From: Sphingosinicella sp942492965
GTDB lineage: Bacteria > Pseudomonadota > Alphaproteobacteria > Sphingomonadales > Sphingomonadaceae
DNA length: 64,000 bases
NCBI GenBank assembly: GCA_942492965.1
Contig: OW818656.1
Span: 3,658,001-3,722,000, forward strand
Direction of reading: 5' to 3'
The position numbers and the translations under genes are program-made. The notes under the pieces were generated by a model. It did not search any database. It was not told the origin of the DNA and was given only the letters and a program-made list of their open reading frames with translations. Shown here in pieces: positions 1-7,585 of this stretch; position 1 is the stretch's first letter; each line of letters begins with the position of its first letter.

Positions 1-432
1 GATGTCGCGAAACTCGGTGCGGAACACGCCGCGCAGCCGGTCGATGCGCGCCAACGTGGCTTCCTCGCCGACAATGGCCGCACCGTCCTCGGCGCGCTTC
101 AGCGCCTCCTGCGCCGCATCGAGGCTTTGGTTGACCTCCGCGACGAGCGAGGCCTCGGGGCGGATCACATAGTCCTTGATGCGGCCCTGCGCCGTCATCG
201 CGGTGGTGTGCGCGTGCGAGATCGAACGGGCGCTGTCGGCAAGGCGGGTGACCTCGGAAACCGTGGAGCGGGTGACGAGCAGCGAACCAATGGCGACCAT
301 CGCAAGGACAGCCATTGCGAGTCCGCCGATGCCGTAGCTGACCAGAACCTTCTTGCTGATCTTCCAGTGGGTTATGATCGCGGTGAAACGCGACACGTCA
401 ACGCGCGCGATCAAATCCCTGAAACGCTCCAT
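1..432 (-). CDS. Methyl-accepting chemotaxis protein, N-terminal fragment (cut by window edge)
   Basis: The minus strand is open from 432 to the left edge and gives 144 residues with no stop, so the gene continues outside the window. The visible part has a short cytoplasmic N-terminus (MERFRDLIARVDVSRFTAII), one strong membrane helix at about residues 29-50, then a helical region rich in Ala, Glu and Arg (SLDAAQEALKRAEDG) as in the sensor of a chemoreceptor. In this family the C-terminal half, which is not visible, carries HAMP and the signalling hairpin that binds CheA/CheW. In-frame ATGs at 450 and 471 are alternative starts and none has a clear ribosome site. A CtrA-like half site lies upstream at 513-521. 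The receptor call is an inference from the N-terminus only; another membrane sensor with the same topology is possible. Confidence 0.6.
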   Translation of the reverse strand, partial: MERFRDLIARVDVSRFTAIITHWKISKKVLVSYGIGGLAMAVLAMVAIGSLLVTRSTVSEVTRLADSARSISHAHTTAMTAQGRIKDYVIRPEASLVAEVNQSLDAAQEALKRAEDGAAIVGEEATLARIDRLRGVFRTEFRDI

Positions 433-512
433 AGCCAGCACAAGCCCCATACACCGGGAAAAGCGGCACATCCGGTTCCCGCCTGACACGCATACGGCGG
501 GCGGTGTTTCAT

Positions 513-521
513 CATGGTTAA
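513..521 (-). promoter_or_regulatory. CtrA-like half site upstream of the chemoreceptor gene
   Basis: The minus strand reads TTAACCATG, the classic alphaproteobacterial CtrA half site, 42 to 81 bases before the candidate receptor starts. CtrA commonly controls motility and chemotaxis genes in this class. The same nine bases also occur inside the serA coding region (23060-23068), so chance occurrence is possible. Confidence 0.3.
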
Positions 522-534
522 CGTTGCGCGGGTT

Positions 535-969
535 TCAGCGCGCGGGCCAGAAGCCTTTGAGCCATGCCGAAACGGCGGCGATTCCGGCCGCGTCCAACTC
601 CACCGCTTCACCGAGCGCCGGGAGTTTCGGCCAGCCGGCGTCCTGGAACGCGCGGCCTTCGAAGCTGCGGCTGCCCTCGTAGCGGGGGATGACATGGGCG
701 TGGACGTGCGGGTCCACCATCATCAGCATCAGGTAGTTGAGCTTGGTGTGATCGACGGCGGCGCGAAGCGCGGTCTCGATATCGCGGCTGACGTTCGCGA
801 GGTCCGCATAAGCGGCGGGTTCGAGGTCCGCGAAGGCCGTCGCATCCGACTTCGCGGCGAGCACGAGGCTGCCGAGCGTGGGCTGCGCGGGGCGCAGCAG
901 AACGACCCAGTGGTCGTACTCCGCGACCAGCGTTGCCGGGTAGCCGAAGCGGCGGATGGTGTCGTTCAT
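535..969 (-). CDS. HIT family protein (nucleotide hydrolase/transferase)
   Basis: This 144-residue protein contains the histidine triad PHVHAHVIPR around residue 95-104, the HxHxH signature of HIT enzymes that cleave nucleoside phosphate linkages through a histidine-nucleotide intermediate. Family length is usually 110-150 residues, so it is complete. The ATG at 969 overlaps the stop of the CDP-alcohol phosphatidyltransferase gene by 4 bases (ATGA), with GGGAGTG as ribosome site, so the two are translationally coupled. Its place as third gene behind an ATP-grasp protein and a CDP-alcohol phosphatidyltransferase suggests it may process a nucleotide product of that pathway, which is inference. 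The open frame extends upstream past 969, but that part is only another frame of the phosphatidyltransferase gene. Confidence 0.88.
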   Translation of the reverse strand: MNDTIRRFGYPATLVAEYDHWVVLLRPAQPTLGSLVLAAKSDATAFADLEPAAYADLANVSRDIETALRAAVDHTKLNYLMLMMVDPHVHAHVIPRYEGSRSFEGRAFQDAGWPKLPALGEAVELDAAGIAAVSAWLKGFWPAR

Positions 970-2078
970 GCCGCACTCCCGTCGCTGAGCCACGAGGTGA
1001 GCGCACCGCGCCGCCGCGCGGCGACCGCCTGAAGCAGACGGATGAAATGGAAGACGAGGCTGAGCACTGTCCACGCCGTCACCGCGAGAAGCCCGAGATC
1101 GGGGCGCGAGAACAGCATACTGACGAACAGGATCACCATGTTGGGGTTGCGGCGCGCAGTGATCAGGCGGAAATCGGTATCGACCTTCTGCCAGACGTGG
1201 ATGTGCATTCCGGCGACGTGGATGAACCAGCCCTCGATGAACCGCTGCAGCACATAGCCGCCGACCATCACACCCATCACGGTCCAGAACACGGGCGGAT
1301 CGAGTGCGAGGCCGTGCGCGGCGAGGCCGACGCCCCATGCGTACCACCAGAAGGGCGGATGCACGAGGTCGAGCCCGTGATCGAAGATGTTGCCCCACCA
1401 AGACGAGGTGATCGTACAGCGCGCAAGCTTGCCGTCGACTGTATCGAGCACCATGAAGGCGAGCCCGGCGGCCATACCGGCCCAGTAGTGGCCGTCCCAG
1501 AACAGGAACGTTGCCCATACGCAGAGCGCCGCGCCGATCGTCGTGACCATGTTGGGGGTCATGCCGATACGCGCGGCGATGCGGGTGAGGACGAGCGCCC
1601 ATTCGGGCCACAGGTATTTGGTGAGGATGTCGGTGACACCCTTGTAGGCGCCGAAATAGCTCGCGCGCTCAATGGCGCGGACGTTGGCCGGGACCAACTC
1701 GATGAGGAAGGGGCGTTCGCGCTTTCGGAGCGCGGCATTGTAGATGGTGATGCCATCTTCATAGGCGGTGACGGCAAGGCCTTCCGCCCAGGCATCGCCG
1801 CCGGCCTCGATGGCGTCGCGCAGGGCTTGGGCATGGTCCGGTGTTGTGTTGACGAGCACGGGGCGGCCGCCGAGGGTGAGGGCGGTGCCGGGGCGCTGAG
1901 TGATCCAACCGAACCACTGCGGGTCGAAGGCGAAGCGGGTGTCGGCGACGATGACGCCCGACTGATCCGCTTGCGGCGCGCGCGCCGCCGCGATGCGCCG
2001 GATGCGCTCGGCGGAAGACATGCCCCAGATCGGCGTTTCGTTCTTTCCTGCGAGAAGAAGCGTCGTTGGCGTGTCCAC
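966..2078 (-). CDS. CDP-alcohol phosphatidyltransferase with N-terminal extension
   Basis: An integral membrane enzyme of 370 residues expected to join a CDP-activated lipid or alcohol to an alcohol acceptor. The full family motif D-x2-D-G-x2-A-R-x8-G-x3-D-x3-D is present (DTVDGKLAR, then G, D and D at the right spacing) at about residues 206-231, so the metal-binding acidic residues are intact. Several membrane helices follow. The first about 150 residues are soluble (ETPIWGMSSAERIRR near the start) and are not part of the core enzyme; they resemble the nucleotidyltransferase half of fused inositol-phosphate cytidylyltransferase/phosphatidyltransferase proteins, but I cannot see an intact nucleotide-binding glycine loop. 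The start is GTG at 2078, seven bases after the ATP-grasp gene. Substrate unknown. Confidence 0.85.
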   Translation of the reverse strand: MDTPTTLLLAGKNETPIWGMSSAERIRRIAAARAPQADQSGVIVADTRFAFDPQWFGWITQRPGTALTLGGRPVLVNTTPDHAQALRDAIEAGGDAWAEGLAVTAYEDGITIYNAALRKRERPFLIELVPANVRAIERASYFGAYKGVTDILTKYLWPEWALVLTRIAARIGMTPNMVTTIGAALCVWATFLFWDGHYWAGMAAGLAFMVLDTVDGKLARCTITSSWWGNIFDHGLDLVHPPFWWYAWGVGLAAHGLALDPPVFWTVMGVMVGGYVLQRFIEGWFIHVAGMHIHVWQKVDTDFRLITARRNPNMVILFVSMLFSRPDLGLLAVTAWTVLSLVFHFIRLLQAVAARRRGALTSWLSDGSAA

Positions 2079-2085
2079 AGGTCTC

Positions 2086-3276
2086 TCAGTCGGTTTGCAG
2101 CCCAGCGGTGCTTATAGACTGAGAGGAAAGCGGCGCAAGTTTGGGGGCGGGCAGATACTGGCCATCCCACTGCAGCGGGGCGGCATCGGCCCACGCGCTT
2201 GCGGGCAGGGCTTCGAGCGCCTGCAGATAGGCGCGGCCTGCGGCGAGCGCAGACAGGCCGCAGGCGTTCGTGAACTGGGTGAGTTGGTGGCCGGGGTTCC
2301 AGTTGCCCTCGATGAGCACGGGCCCGCAATCGGCAAGGCCGATGTCCCAGCCGATGAGACCATAGCCGGCGCCGATCGCCGCGTGTGCCGCGATGCCGAG
2401 CCGGACGGCGGCGTCGGCAAGGTCGCCGAGCGCGATGTGTTCCAGCGAGACGCCGGTTGCGGGGTGACGCGCTACGCAAAGGATGCGGCCGCCCGCCTTG
2501 CCGATGACGTCTCCGGCAGCGCCGTCCACGACGGCGGCGGCAAGGCCGCCACGGCTGAAATTATCGACCGGGCCCGATCCGCCGCCGATACGCAGCACGA
2601 GCCCATGCGCGACGAGCGTTCCTCCAAGGCGGAACGTGTGCACGCGCAGCGTCGGGAGCGCGCCCGGGGAGATGTCCGACAGGTGCGGCGCCGTGCGCAA
2701 TGCCTTCTGGAGGAGGCCGCTGCGGCTGACGACACGCGCCAGATGCGCCGCCAGCATGTCGGCTTCGAAGCGCGTTCCGTTGCTGTCCGCCCAGCCCTGC
2801 GCGATGCGCCGGTAGCGCGCGACGCCGCGCCCACGCGAGCTGTAGTTCGGCTTGGCGATGATCTCGCCATGCCGTTCGAACCAGGCGGCAATGGCTGCGG
2901 GGGAGGCCGGGCCGGAGAAGGTTTCGGGCGCCGGCAATCCCGCGTTCGCAACGGCGGCGGCGAAGCTGCGCTTGTCCTTGAGCAGGCTGGAGGCGAGCGG
3001 GATGGCGGCGGGGTTGAGAAGCCGGTGGATGCCGCGGCGATAGAGCTGCGACAGATAATGCGCGGGGTCCACGATCCCCGCAAGCAGGCGCGCCTCGTCT
3101 TCGGGGATGCCGAGCGCGCGGCAGCGGGCGTCGCGCGTGCCGCGCCCCGCCAGTTTCCCGAGACCGGCGGCGAGTGCGCGCTGGCGCGGAGTCCAGTGTC
3201 GGAGCAACTGTTCGTGATAGAAGCCGAGCAGCGGGTCGCCGCCGAAGACCGGGGGCAGGGGGCGTGTGGTGATCAT
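2086..3276 (-). CDS. ATP-grasp protein (sugar-transfer-associated / ligase-like)
   Basis: A 396-residue protein with ATP-grasp features: EIIAKPNYSSRGRG (phosphate-binding Lys and flexible loop) in the middle and GWDIGLADCGPVLIEGNWNPG near the C-terminus, where E and N match metal ligands of the fold. It resembles the sugar-transfer-associated ATP-grasp and glutamate-ligase-like families, which form amide or ester bonds via an acyl phosphate. The ATG at 3276 is chosen because GGCGGCGAG precedes it; ATG 3300 and a start at 3357 are open alternatives that would crowd the sdhB promoter. It is the first gene of an operon with the CDP-alcohol phosphatidyltransferase and HIT genes (gap of 7 bases), suggesting a shared role in modifying a lipid or head group. 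The substrate cannot be told. Confidence 0.75.
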   Translation of the reverse strand: MITTRPLPPVFGGDPLLGFYHEQLLRHWTPRQRALAAGLGKLAGRGTRDARCRALGIPEDEARLLAGIVDPAHYLSQLYRRGIHRLLNPAAIPLASSLLKDKRSFAAAVANAGLPAPETFSGPASPAAIAAWFERHGEIIAKPNYSSRGRGVARYRRIAQGWADSNGTRFEADMLAAHLARVVSRSGLLQKALRTAPHLSDISPGALPTLRVHTFRLGGTLVAHGLVLRIGGGSGPVDNFSRGGLAAAVVDGAAGDVIGKAGGRILCVARHPATGVSLEHIALGDLADAAVRLGIAAHAAIGAGYGLIGWDIGLADCGPVLIEGNWNPGHQLTQFTNACGLSALAAGRAYLQALEALPASAWADAAPLQWDGQYLPAPKLAPLSSQSISTAGLQTD

Positions 3277-3406
3277 CGCTCGCCGCCCTATCGCCGCCAT
3301 GTGACGGCTTGAGGACTTATTGCGGGACGCCGCGCTTTTTCCAGTTTTTTCCGCCACGCGATTGCGCTAGGCAGCACGCGCGAGAGAACATGGAGAGACG
3401 CGCGCG

Positions 3407-4192
3407 ATGGCCGAATTCACGCTTCCGAAGAACAGCAAGGTGAACGGCAAGGGCAAGGCTTACAAGGCCCCCGAGGGCGCGACGCATATCAAGACGTTCA
3501 AAATCTACCGCTGGTCGCCGGACGACAGCGCGAACCCGCGCATGGACAGCTACGAGCTCGACCTCGACAGCTGCGGGCCGATGGTTCTGGATGCGCTGAT
3601 CAAAATCAAGAACGAGGTCGATCCGACGCTCACCTTCCGCCGTTCGTGCCGCGAGGGCATCTGCGGCTCGTGCTCGATGAACATCGACGGCACGAACACG
3701 CTCGCCTGCACGAAGCCGATCGACGAGGTGAAGGGCGACGTCGCGATCACGCCGCTGCCGCACATGGAGGTCGTGAAAGACCTCGTGCCCGACTTCAAGC
3801 ACTTCTACGCGCAGTACGCCTCGATCAAGCCGTGGCTGCAGACAGTCTCCACGACGCCTTCGGGCAAGGAGCGCATCCAGTCGCCGGAAGACCGCGAGAA
3901 GCTCGACGGGCTCTACGAATGCATCCTCTGTGCCTGCTGCTCGACAGGCTGCCCGAGCTACTGGTGGAACTCCGACAAGTTCCTCGGCCCGGCGATCCTG
4001 CTGCAGGCCTACCGCTGGCTCGCCGACAGCCGCGACGAGATGACCGGCGAACGGCTCGACGAGCTTGAAGATCCGTTTCGGCTCTATCGCTGCCACACCA
4101 TCATGAACTGCGCGAACGTCTGCCCGAAGGGCCTCAACCCGGCGAAGGCGATCGGCGAAATCAAGAAGATGATGGTAGAGCGCCAGCTCTGA
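3407..4192 (+). CDS. sdhB: Succinate dehydrogenase iron-sulfur subunit
   Basis: SdhB carries electrons from FAD in SdhA through three iron-sulfur clusters to ubiquinone in the membrane anchor. All three cluster sites are visible in 261 residues: CREGICGSCSMNIDGTNTLAC for the 2Fe-2S centre, CILCACCSTGCP for the 4Fe-4S, and CHTIMNCANVCPKGLNP for the 3Fe-4S. The length is normal. ATG 3407 has GGAGAG 9 bases upstream. It is flanked by a divergent ATP-grasp gene and a TonB-C protein, so sdhCDA are not adjacent here and must lie elsewhere if the complex is complete. Confidence 0.97.
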   Translation: MAEFTLPKNSKVNGKGKAYKAPEGATHIKTFKIYRWSPDDSANPRMDSYELDLDSCGPMVLDALIKIKNEVDPTLTFRRSCREGICGSCSMNIDGTNTLACTKPIDEVKGDVAITPLPHMEVVKDLVPDFKHFYAQYASIKPWLQTVSTTPSGKERIQSPEDREKLDGLYECILCACCSTGCPSYWWNSDKFLGPAILLQAYRWLADSRDEMTGERLDELEDPFRLYRCHTIMNCANVCPKGLNPAKAIGEIKKMMVERQL

Positions 4193-4277
4193 GGTTTCCG
4201 CCGCGTCTTCGCCAAGGCGACCATTTCCCCACGGAATAAACCCTTTCGCAAGACTTGGGCCGCTAGCGTCCCCCACC

Positions 4278-4619
4278 ATGGAAGGGTGGGTCCATAAAAC
4301 TGCGATCGCCGCGCTCGTTCTCCTCGCTTCGGCGGGGACGGCGTCTGCTGCGGATTGGAAATCGACCGTGACGCGGCTCATTGCCGCGCAGCACTCCTAT
4401 CCGCGCAGTGCGCAGATCAGGGGCGATGAGGGCACTGCGAAGGTGCGAATCAGTGTGGATGCTGGGGGCAAGATCACCGGTGTCGAGCTCGTCGAGCAGA
4501 CTGGATCGCAAATCCTAGATCGTGAAGCCGTGCGCATTCCGCAGAAGATCGGCACCGTGCCGCCGCCGCCGGGCGGTCCCACCAAGCTGGTAATCCCGAT
4601 CGCTTGGAAGCTCACTTAG
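4278..4619 (+). CDS. Secreted TonB C-terminal domain protein
   Basis: A 113-residue protein with a signal peptide (TAIAALVLLASAGTASA, cleavage before ADW) followed only by a TonB-C-like domain: YPRSAQIRGDEGTAKVRISVDAGGKI, with a later RIPQKIGTVPPPPG. TonB-C domains bind TonB boxes of outer membrane transporters or act as periplasmic binding modules. There is no membrane-spanning proline-rich arm, so it is not an energy-transducing TonB itself. It is a single gene, convergent with fliN. No good ribosome site is seen before ATG 4278. Confidence 0.75.
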   Translation: MEGWVHKTAIAALVLLASAGTASAADWKSTVTRLIAAQHSYPRSAQIRGDEGTAKVRISVDAGGKITGVELVEQTGSQILDREAVRIPQKIGTVPPPPGGPTKLVIPIAWKLT

Positions 4620-4678
4620 GCGCACTGACCGCAGCGGTCCGAAGACGATCGTAATGCCGGTTCGAACGGGGCTCTCTG

Positions 4679-5008
4679 TCAGGCGTCCTGCTTCACGATT
4701 TCCGTCATGGTGACGCCGAGGTGATCATCGACGAGCACGACTTCGCCGCGCGCGACGAGGCGGTCGTTCACGAAGATGTCGATCGCTTCGCCGACGCGCC
4801 GGTCGAGCTCGATAACCGCGCCGGGGGCAAGCTTCAGGAGCTGGCTGACTTCCACCGCCGAGCGGCCGAGCACCGCCTGCACGCGCACGGGCACGTCGAA
4901 CACCGATTCGAGCTCCACCGCGCCGGGCAGACCGTCGGCAGCCTCTTCGGGCGACACTTCCGCCGCATAGGCGCGCGCGGGTTCATAATCGGGACGCAGA
5001 TCGTCCAT
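4679..5008 (-). CDS. fliN: Flagellar motor switch protein FliN
   Basis: FliN forms the lower part of the flagellar C-ring and takes part in direction switching. The 109-residue protein has a short acidic N-terminus and the SpoA/FliN domain: VFDVPVRVQAVLGRSAVEVSQLLKLAPGAVIELDR, then NDRLVARGEVVLVDDHLGVTMTEIV. Length fits the family. ATG 5008 has GGGAGAA just upstream. It is the last gene of fliF-fliG-fliN with 29 bases after fliG. The equivalent Caulobacter operon has a FliH-type gene (flbE) between fliG and fliN and flbD after; both are absent here and no fliM is nearby. Confidence 0.92.
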   Translation of the reverse strand: MDDLRPDYEPARAYAAEVSPEEAADGLPGAVELESVFDVPVRVQAVLGRSAVEVSQLLKLAPGAVIELDRRVGEAIDIFVNDRLVARGEVVLVDDHLGVTMTEIVKQDA

Positions 5009-5037
5009 CACATTTCTCCCTCGGTAAGATGCAGGCA

Positions 5038-6018
5038 TCAGAATACGAACTCCTCGCTGCCGTCGCGGTTGTCGGCGAGAACGATCTCGCCCGTGTCCGC
5101 GAGCTGTTTTGCCACCTGAACGATCGCCTGCCGGGCTTCCTCCGCCTCGCGCAGGCGAATGGGGCCCATCAGCTCCATATCCTCGCGCAGGATGCGCGCG
5201 GCGCGCTCCGACATGCTCATGAAGAAGAATTCGCGCAGCGCCTCGCCGGCGCCTTTCAGCGCCGCGGCGAGCCGGTTCTTGTCGATGTTGCGGAGCAGCG
5301 TCTGGATGCTCGCGGCATCGAGCCGCGCCAGATCCTCGAACGTGAACATCAGCGCGCGGATGCGCTCTGCAGCATCGAAGGCGCGGTCTTCGAGCGCCAG
5401 CATGAAGCGTGCCTCGGCATCGCGGTCGAGGTGATTGAAAATCTCGGCCATCACTTCGTGCGCGTCGCGGCGCGCGCTGTGCGCGGGGTTCGAGAGCAGG
5501 TCGGCGCGCAGCGTCTCCTCGACGGTATCGAGCACGTCCTGCCGCACGGCGCCGGCGCGGAGCATCCTGAGCACGACATCCATCGCGGCGTCGTCCGGCA
5601 GGCGCGAAAGGACGCGCGCGGCCTGCTCGCGTCCGATCCGGCCGAGCACGACCGCAGCCGTCTGCGGGTGTTCGCCGCGAAGATAAGCGGCGAGAACGTC
5701 TTCGCCGACGTTGCCGAGCGTGTCCCACGTCGTCTCGCTTACGGGCGCTGCGCTTTCTGCAGCGGTGCCGGAGACTTCGCCGGCGAAGGTGGCGAGCAGG
5801 CGCTCGGCGAGGGGAGGAGGAACCGGGCCGATCCGGGCCATGGCGGTGCTGAGCGCCCGTGCCTCGTCGTTGCCGAGGTGTGCCCAGATTGCGCCGCCAT
5901 GTTCGCGCCCGAGCGCGACCATCAGCGCCGCGGCGCGCGCGACACCGGTGAGCGCGGTGAGCGGCTCTGCCGGTGCGGCGAGAGGCTCGGCGCGCAGGGC
6001 TGCGGCGCGCGCGCTCAT
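5038..6018 (-). CDS. fliG: Flagellar motor switch protein FliG
   Basis: FliG sits under the MS ring, binds the FliF tail with its N-terminal domain and receives torque from MotA through its C-terminal domain. Signatures in this 326-residue protein: GEHPQTAAVVLGR (middle domain EHPQT motif), MFTFEDLARLD (armadillo/hinge MFxFED motif), and a C-terminal helix set with charged residues (MSERAARILREDMELMGPIRLREAEEAR). Length is normal (about 330). The ATG at 6018 forms an ATGA overlap with fliF; ATG 6030 is an alternative that adds four residues. The N-terminal 35 residues are Ala-rich, so the FliF-binding domain may be slightly divergent. Confidence 0.93.
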   Translation of the reverse strand: MSARAAALRAEPLAAPAEPLTALTGVARAAALMVALGREHGGAIWAHLGNDEARALSTAMARIGPVPPPLAERLLATFAGEVSGTAAESAAPVSETTWDTLGNVGEDVLAAYLRGEHPQTAAVVLGRIGREQAARVLSRLPDDAAMDVVLRMLRAGAVRQDVLDTVEETLRADLLSNPAHSARRDAHEVMAEIFNHLDRDAEARFMLALEDRAFDAAERIRALMFTFEDLARLDAASIQTLLRNIDKNRLAAALKGAGEALREFFFMSMSERAARILREDMELMGPIRLREAEEARQAIVQVAKQLADTGEIVLADNRDGSEEFVF

Positions 6019-6848
6019 GCGGACATCCATTGGCGGACGATGGCGGCGGCAGCGGCCGGACGCGCGGCGACGGCATCACCCGCGCGGCGAAGCGCGGGAC
6101 TGCGCGGGGCATCGTTCGTGAACGCGACGGCTGCGGGCTGCAATGGTTCCGCAGCGCGTGCAGGCTCGGGCGTCACGAGGGGCGTGTGCTTTCGGAACAT
6201 CCGCAGCATCAGTAACAGCACGGCGAGCGTAAGAATGCCGACGAGGAGCGCGCGCGCGAACGGCAGAAGCGCGTCCAGCGAACCGGAAAGCGCCGGTGCG
6301 GTCTCGGCGGGCGCGAAACGCACGGTCTCGACCGTCAGCGAGTCGCCGCGCATCGCATCGAAGCCGACGGCGCCCTGCGCAAGGCGGGTGAAGCGGGCGA
6401 GTTCGGCCTTTGTGCGCGGCTGGTAGCGGACGCCGTCTGGTCCTTCGGAAAGATGCCCGTCTACCAGGATCGAAACGGTGAGGCGGCGAATCTGGCCGCT
6501 GCTCCTGATGGTGGTGGTCTCGGTGCTGTTCGTGCCGGGGTCGCTGCCTTCCGAAACCTGCCGTGTCTGGTCCGGCTCGATCTCCGCCGAGACGACGGCG
6601 CGCACGTTGTCGCGGCCGACGATCGCGCCGATCATCCCTTCGACCTGTTCGCGCAGCCGCGTTTCGACGCGGGCCTGCCGGTCGGATTCGGGTACGGCGG
6701 CGATGACGGAGGCGTCAGCGGGGGCGGGAGCAGGATCGCGCAGCAGCGCAAGGCCGAGCAGCGCCGCGGCCACGCAGAGCACGGCGATCAGCAGCAACTG
6801 CGGCTTTCCCTTCTGCTCCAGCGCTTTTAGGGCCTGTTCCACGCGCAC
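6015..6848 (-). CDS. fliF: Shortened FliF-like MS-ring protein
   Basis: Clear FliF similarity, but only 277 residues against the usual 520-570. It has a membrane helix at about 17-36, then directly the membrane-proximal periplasmic part (ESDRQARVETRLREQVEGMI at 54-73, GRDNVRAVVSAEI at 78-90, RRLTVSILVDG at 121-131), a second helix at about 195-217, and a cytoplasmic tail ending AAAAIVRQWMSA, which looks like the FliG-binding helix. The N-terminal ring-building domains (RBM1, RBM2 and part of RBM3) are missing. The start is GTG 6848 with GGGAA upstream; an in-frame TAA lies 15 bases further up, so the frame cannot be extended. The frame is clean and overlaps fliG by ATGA, so this does not look like a decaying gene. 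Confidence 0.85.
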   Translation of the reverse strand: MRVEQALKALEQKGKPQLLLIAVLCVAAALLGLALLRDPAPAPADASVIAAVPESDRQARVETRLREQVEGMIGAIVGRDNVRAVVSAEIEPDQTRQVSEGSDPGTNSTETTTIRSSGQIRRLTVSILVDGHLSEGPDGVRYQPRTKAELARFTRLAQGAVGFDAMRGDSLTVETVRFAPAETAPALSGSLDALLPFARALLVGILTLAVLLLMLRMFRKHTPLVTPEPARAAEPLQPAAVAFTNDAPRSPALRRAGDAVAARPAAAAAIVRQWMSA

Positions 6849-6953
6849 ACGGTTCCCGACTTTTTAACAATGCGGAACTGTGGGGCCCGGATGGTGAAAA
6901 TGGCGTAAAGAAATGGCGGGCCGCGGCGTGATGTCGCCATGTGCAGGACGCAG

Positions 6954-6991
6954 AAAGGGCGGAAGAGATCCTCCGATGTCTTCCGCCCTTT
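6954..6991. terminator. Hairpin terminator between sciP and fliF
   Basis: A perfect 13-bp inverted repeat (AAAGGGCGGAAGA at 6954-6966 and its complement at 6979-6991) with a 12-base loop. Read on the minus strand it follows sciP and ends in TTT, so it probably ends sciP transcription before fliF. The symmetric A/T ends would also let it work on the plus strand. Confidence 0.65.
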
Positions 6992-7035
6992 GGCAGGCGC
7001 CCGCACAGGAAGGGGCGCCGGTTTGAAATCCGGTG

Positions 7036-7332
7036 TCAGGCGCTTTCGCGGTCGTAGAGCGCCCGGTAGTGCTGAACCCGCGTGACGCGGAGGCCGGGCA
7101 TACCGACGCGGTCCACGGCGCGCTCCCACGCCGCGAATTCCTCGGGGCTGAGGCCATAGCGTTCGCAGGCGTCGTCCGCAGAGATGAGTCCGCCCTTCAC
7201 CGCAGCCACGACCTCGGCCTTGCGGCGCACCACCCAGCGGCGCGTGTCCGATGGCGGCAGCGTATCGAGCGTAAGCGGCTCTCCCAAGGGGCCGATTACC
7301 GATGCAGGACGAAACTTTTGATTTTCCATCAT
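7036..7332 (-). CDS. sciP: SciP-like CtrA inhibitor (DUF1153)
   Basis: A 98-residue helix-turn-helix protein of the DUF1153 family. Visible signatures are GPLGEPLTLDTLPPSDTRRWVVRRKAEVV followed by the winged-helix-like GLISADDACERYGLSPEEFAAWERAV. In Caulobacter, SciP binds CtrA and blocks RNA polymerase recruitment at CtrA promoters, including flagellar genes, in G1 cells. Two consecutive ATGs (7332, 7329) can start it; GGAG lies upstream. Its position just upstream of fliF on the same strand, separated by a terminator, fits a cell-cycle link to motility. Confidence 0.88.
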   Translation of the reverse strand: MMENQKFRPASVIGPLGEPLTLDTLPPSDTRRWVVRRKAEVVAAVKGGLISADDACERYGLSPEEFAAWERAVDRVGMPGLRVTRVQHYRALYDRESA

Positions 7333-7585
7333 TATTCTTTTGGCTCCAACACTACGCGACTGCCTTGTTGATGCACCCTAGCGCCAGACCCTTAAAAGAA
7401 CGCCTAAACGCCAAGGTAAATTCTGCAGCAACAGAGCTTAACGCGACCCTTCCCGACTTAGTGTTTGAAATTGTTATACGTGCCCTTAGCGAATCACCGG
7501 GGGTGATGAACCGCAAGCGCGGTCGTCGGCACCACATACGGGCTGGAACGTGCAAAAATCGTAAGCGGCCTCTATATGCGCGGGC
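7333..7585. other. Divergent sciP/mnmA intergenic region
   Basis: This 253-base stretch is clearly AT-richer than its surroundings and separates divergent sciP and mnmA, so it should hold both promoters. A palindrome ATCACC-GGG-GGTGAT occurs at 7493-7507 and could be an operator. I see no RNA gene and no convincing full CtrA box (TTAA-N7-TTAA). Confidence 0.4.

Noticed and set aside
970..1611. An N-terminal extension that would fuse the HIT protein to extra sequence
   Set aside because: It is only another frame of the phosphatidyltransferase gene, Arg-rich, and a proper ATG with ribosome site lies at 969.
6849..7035. A frameshifted N-terminal part of FliF upstream of the short gene
   Set aside because: No frame in these bases encodes FliF-like residues, and an in-frame stop and a terminator hairpin lie there, so the short FliF is not a simple frameshift product within this sequence.
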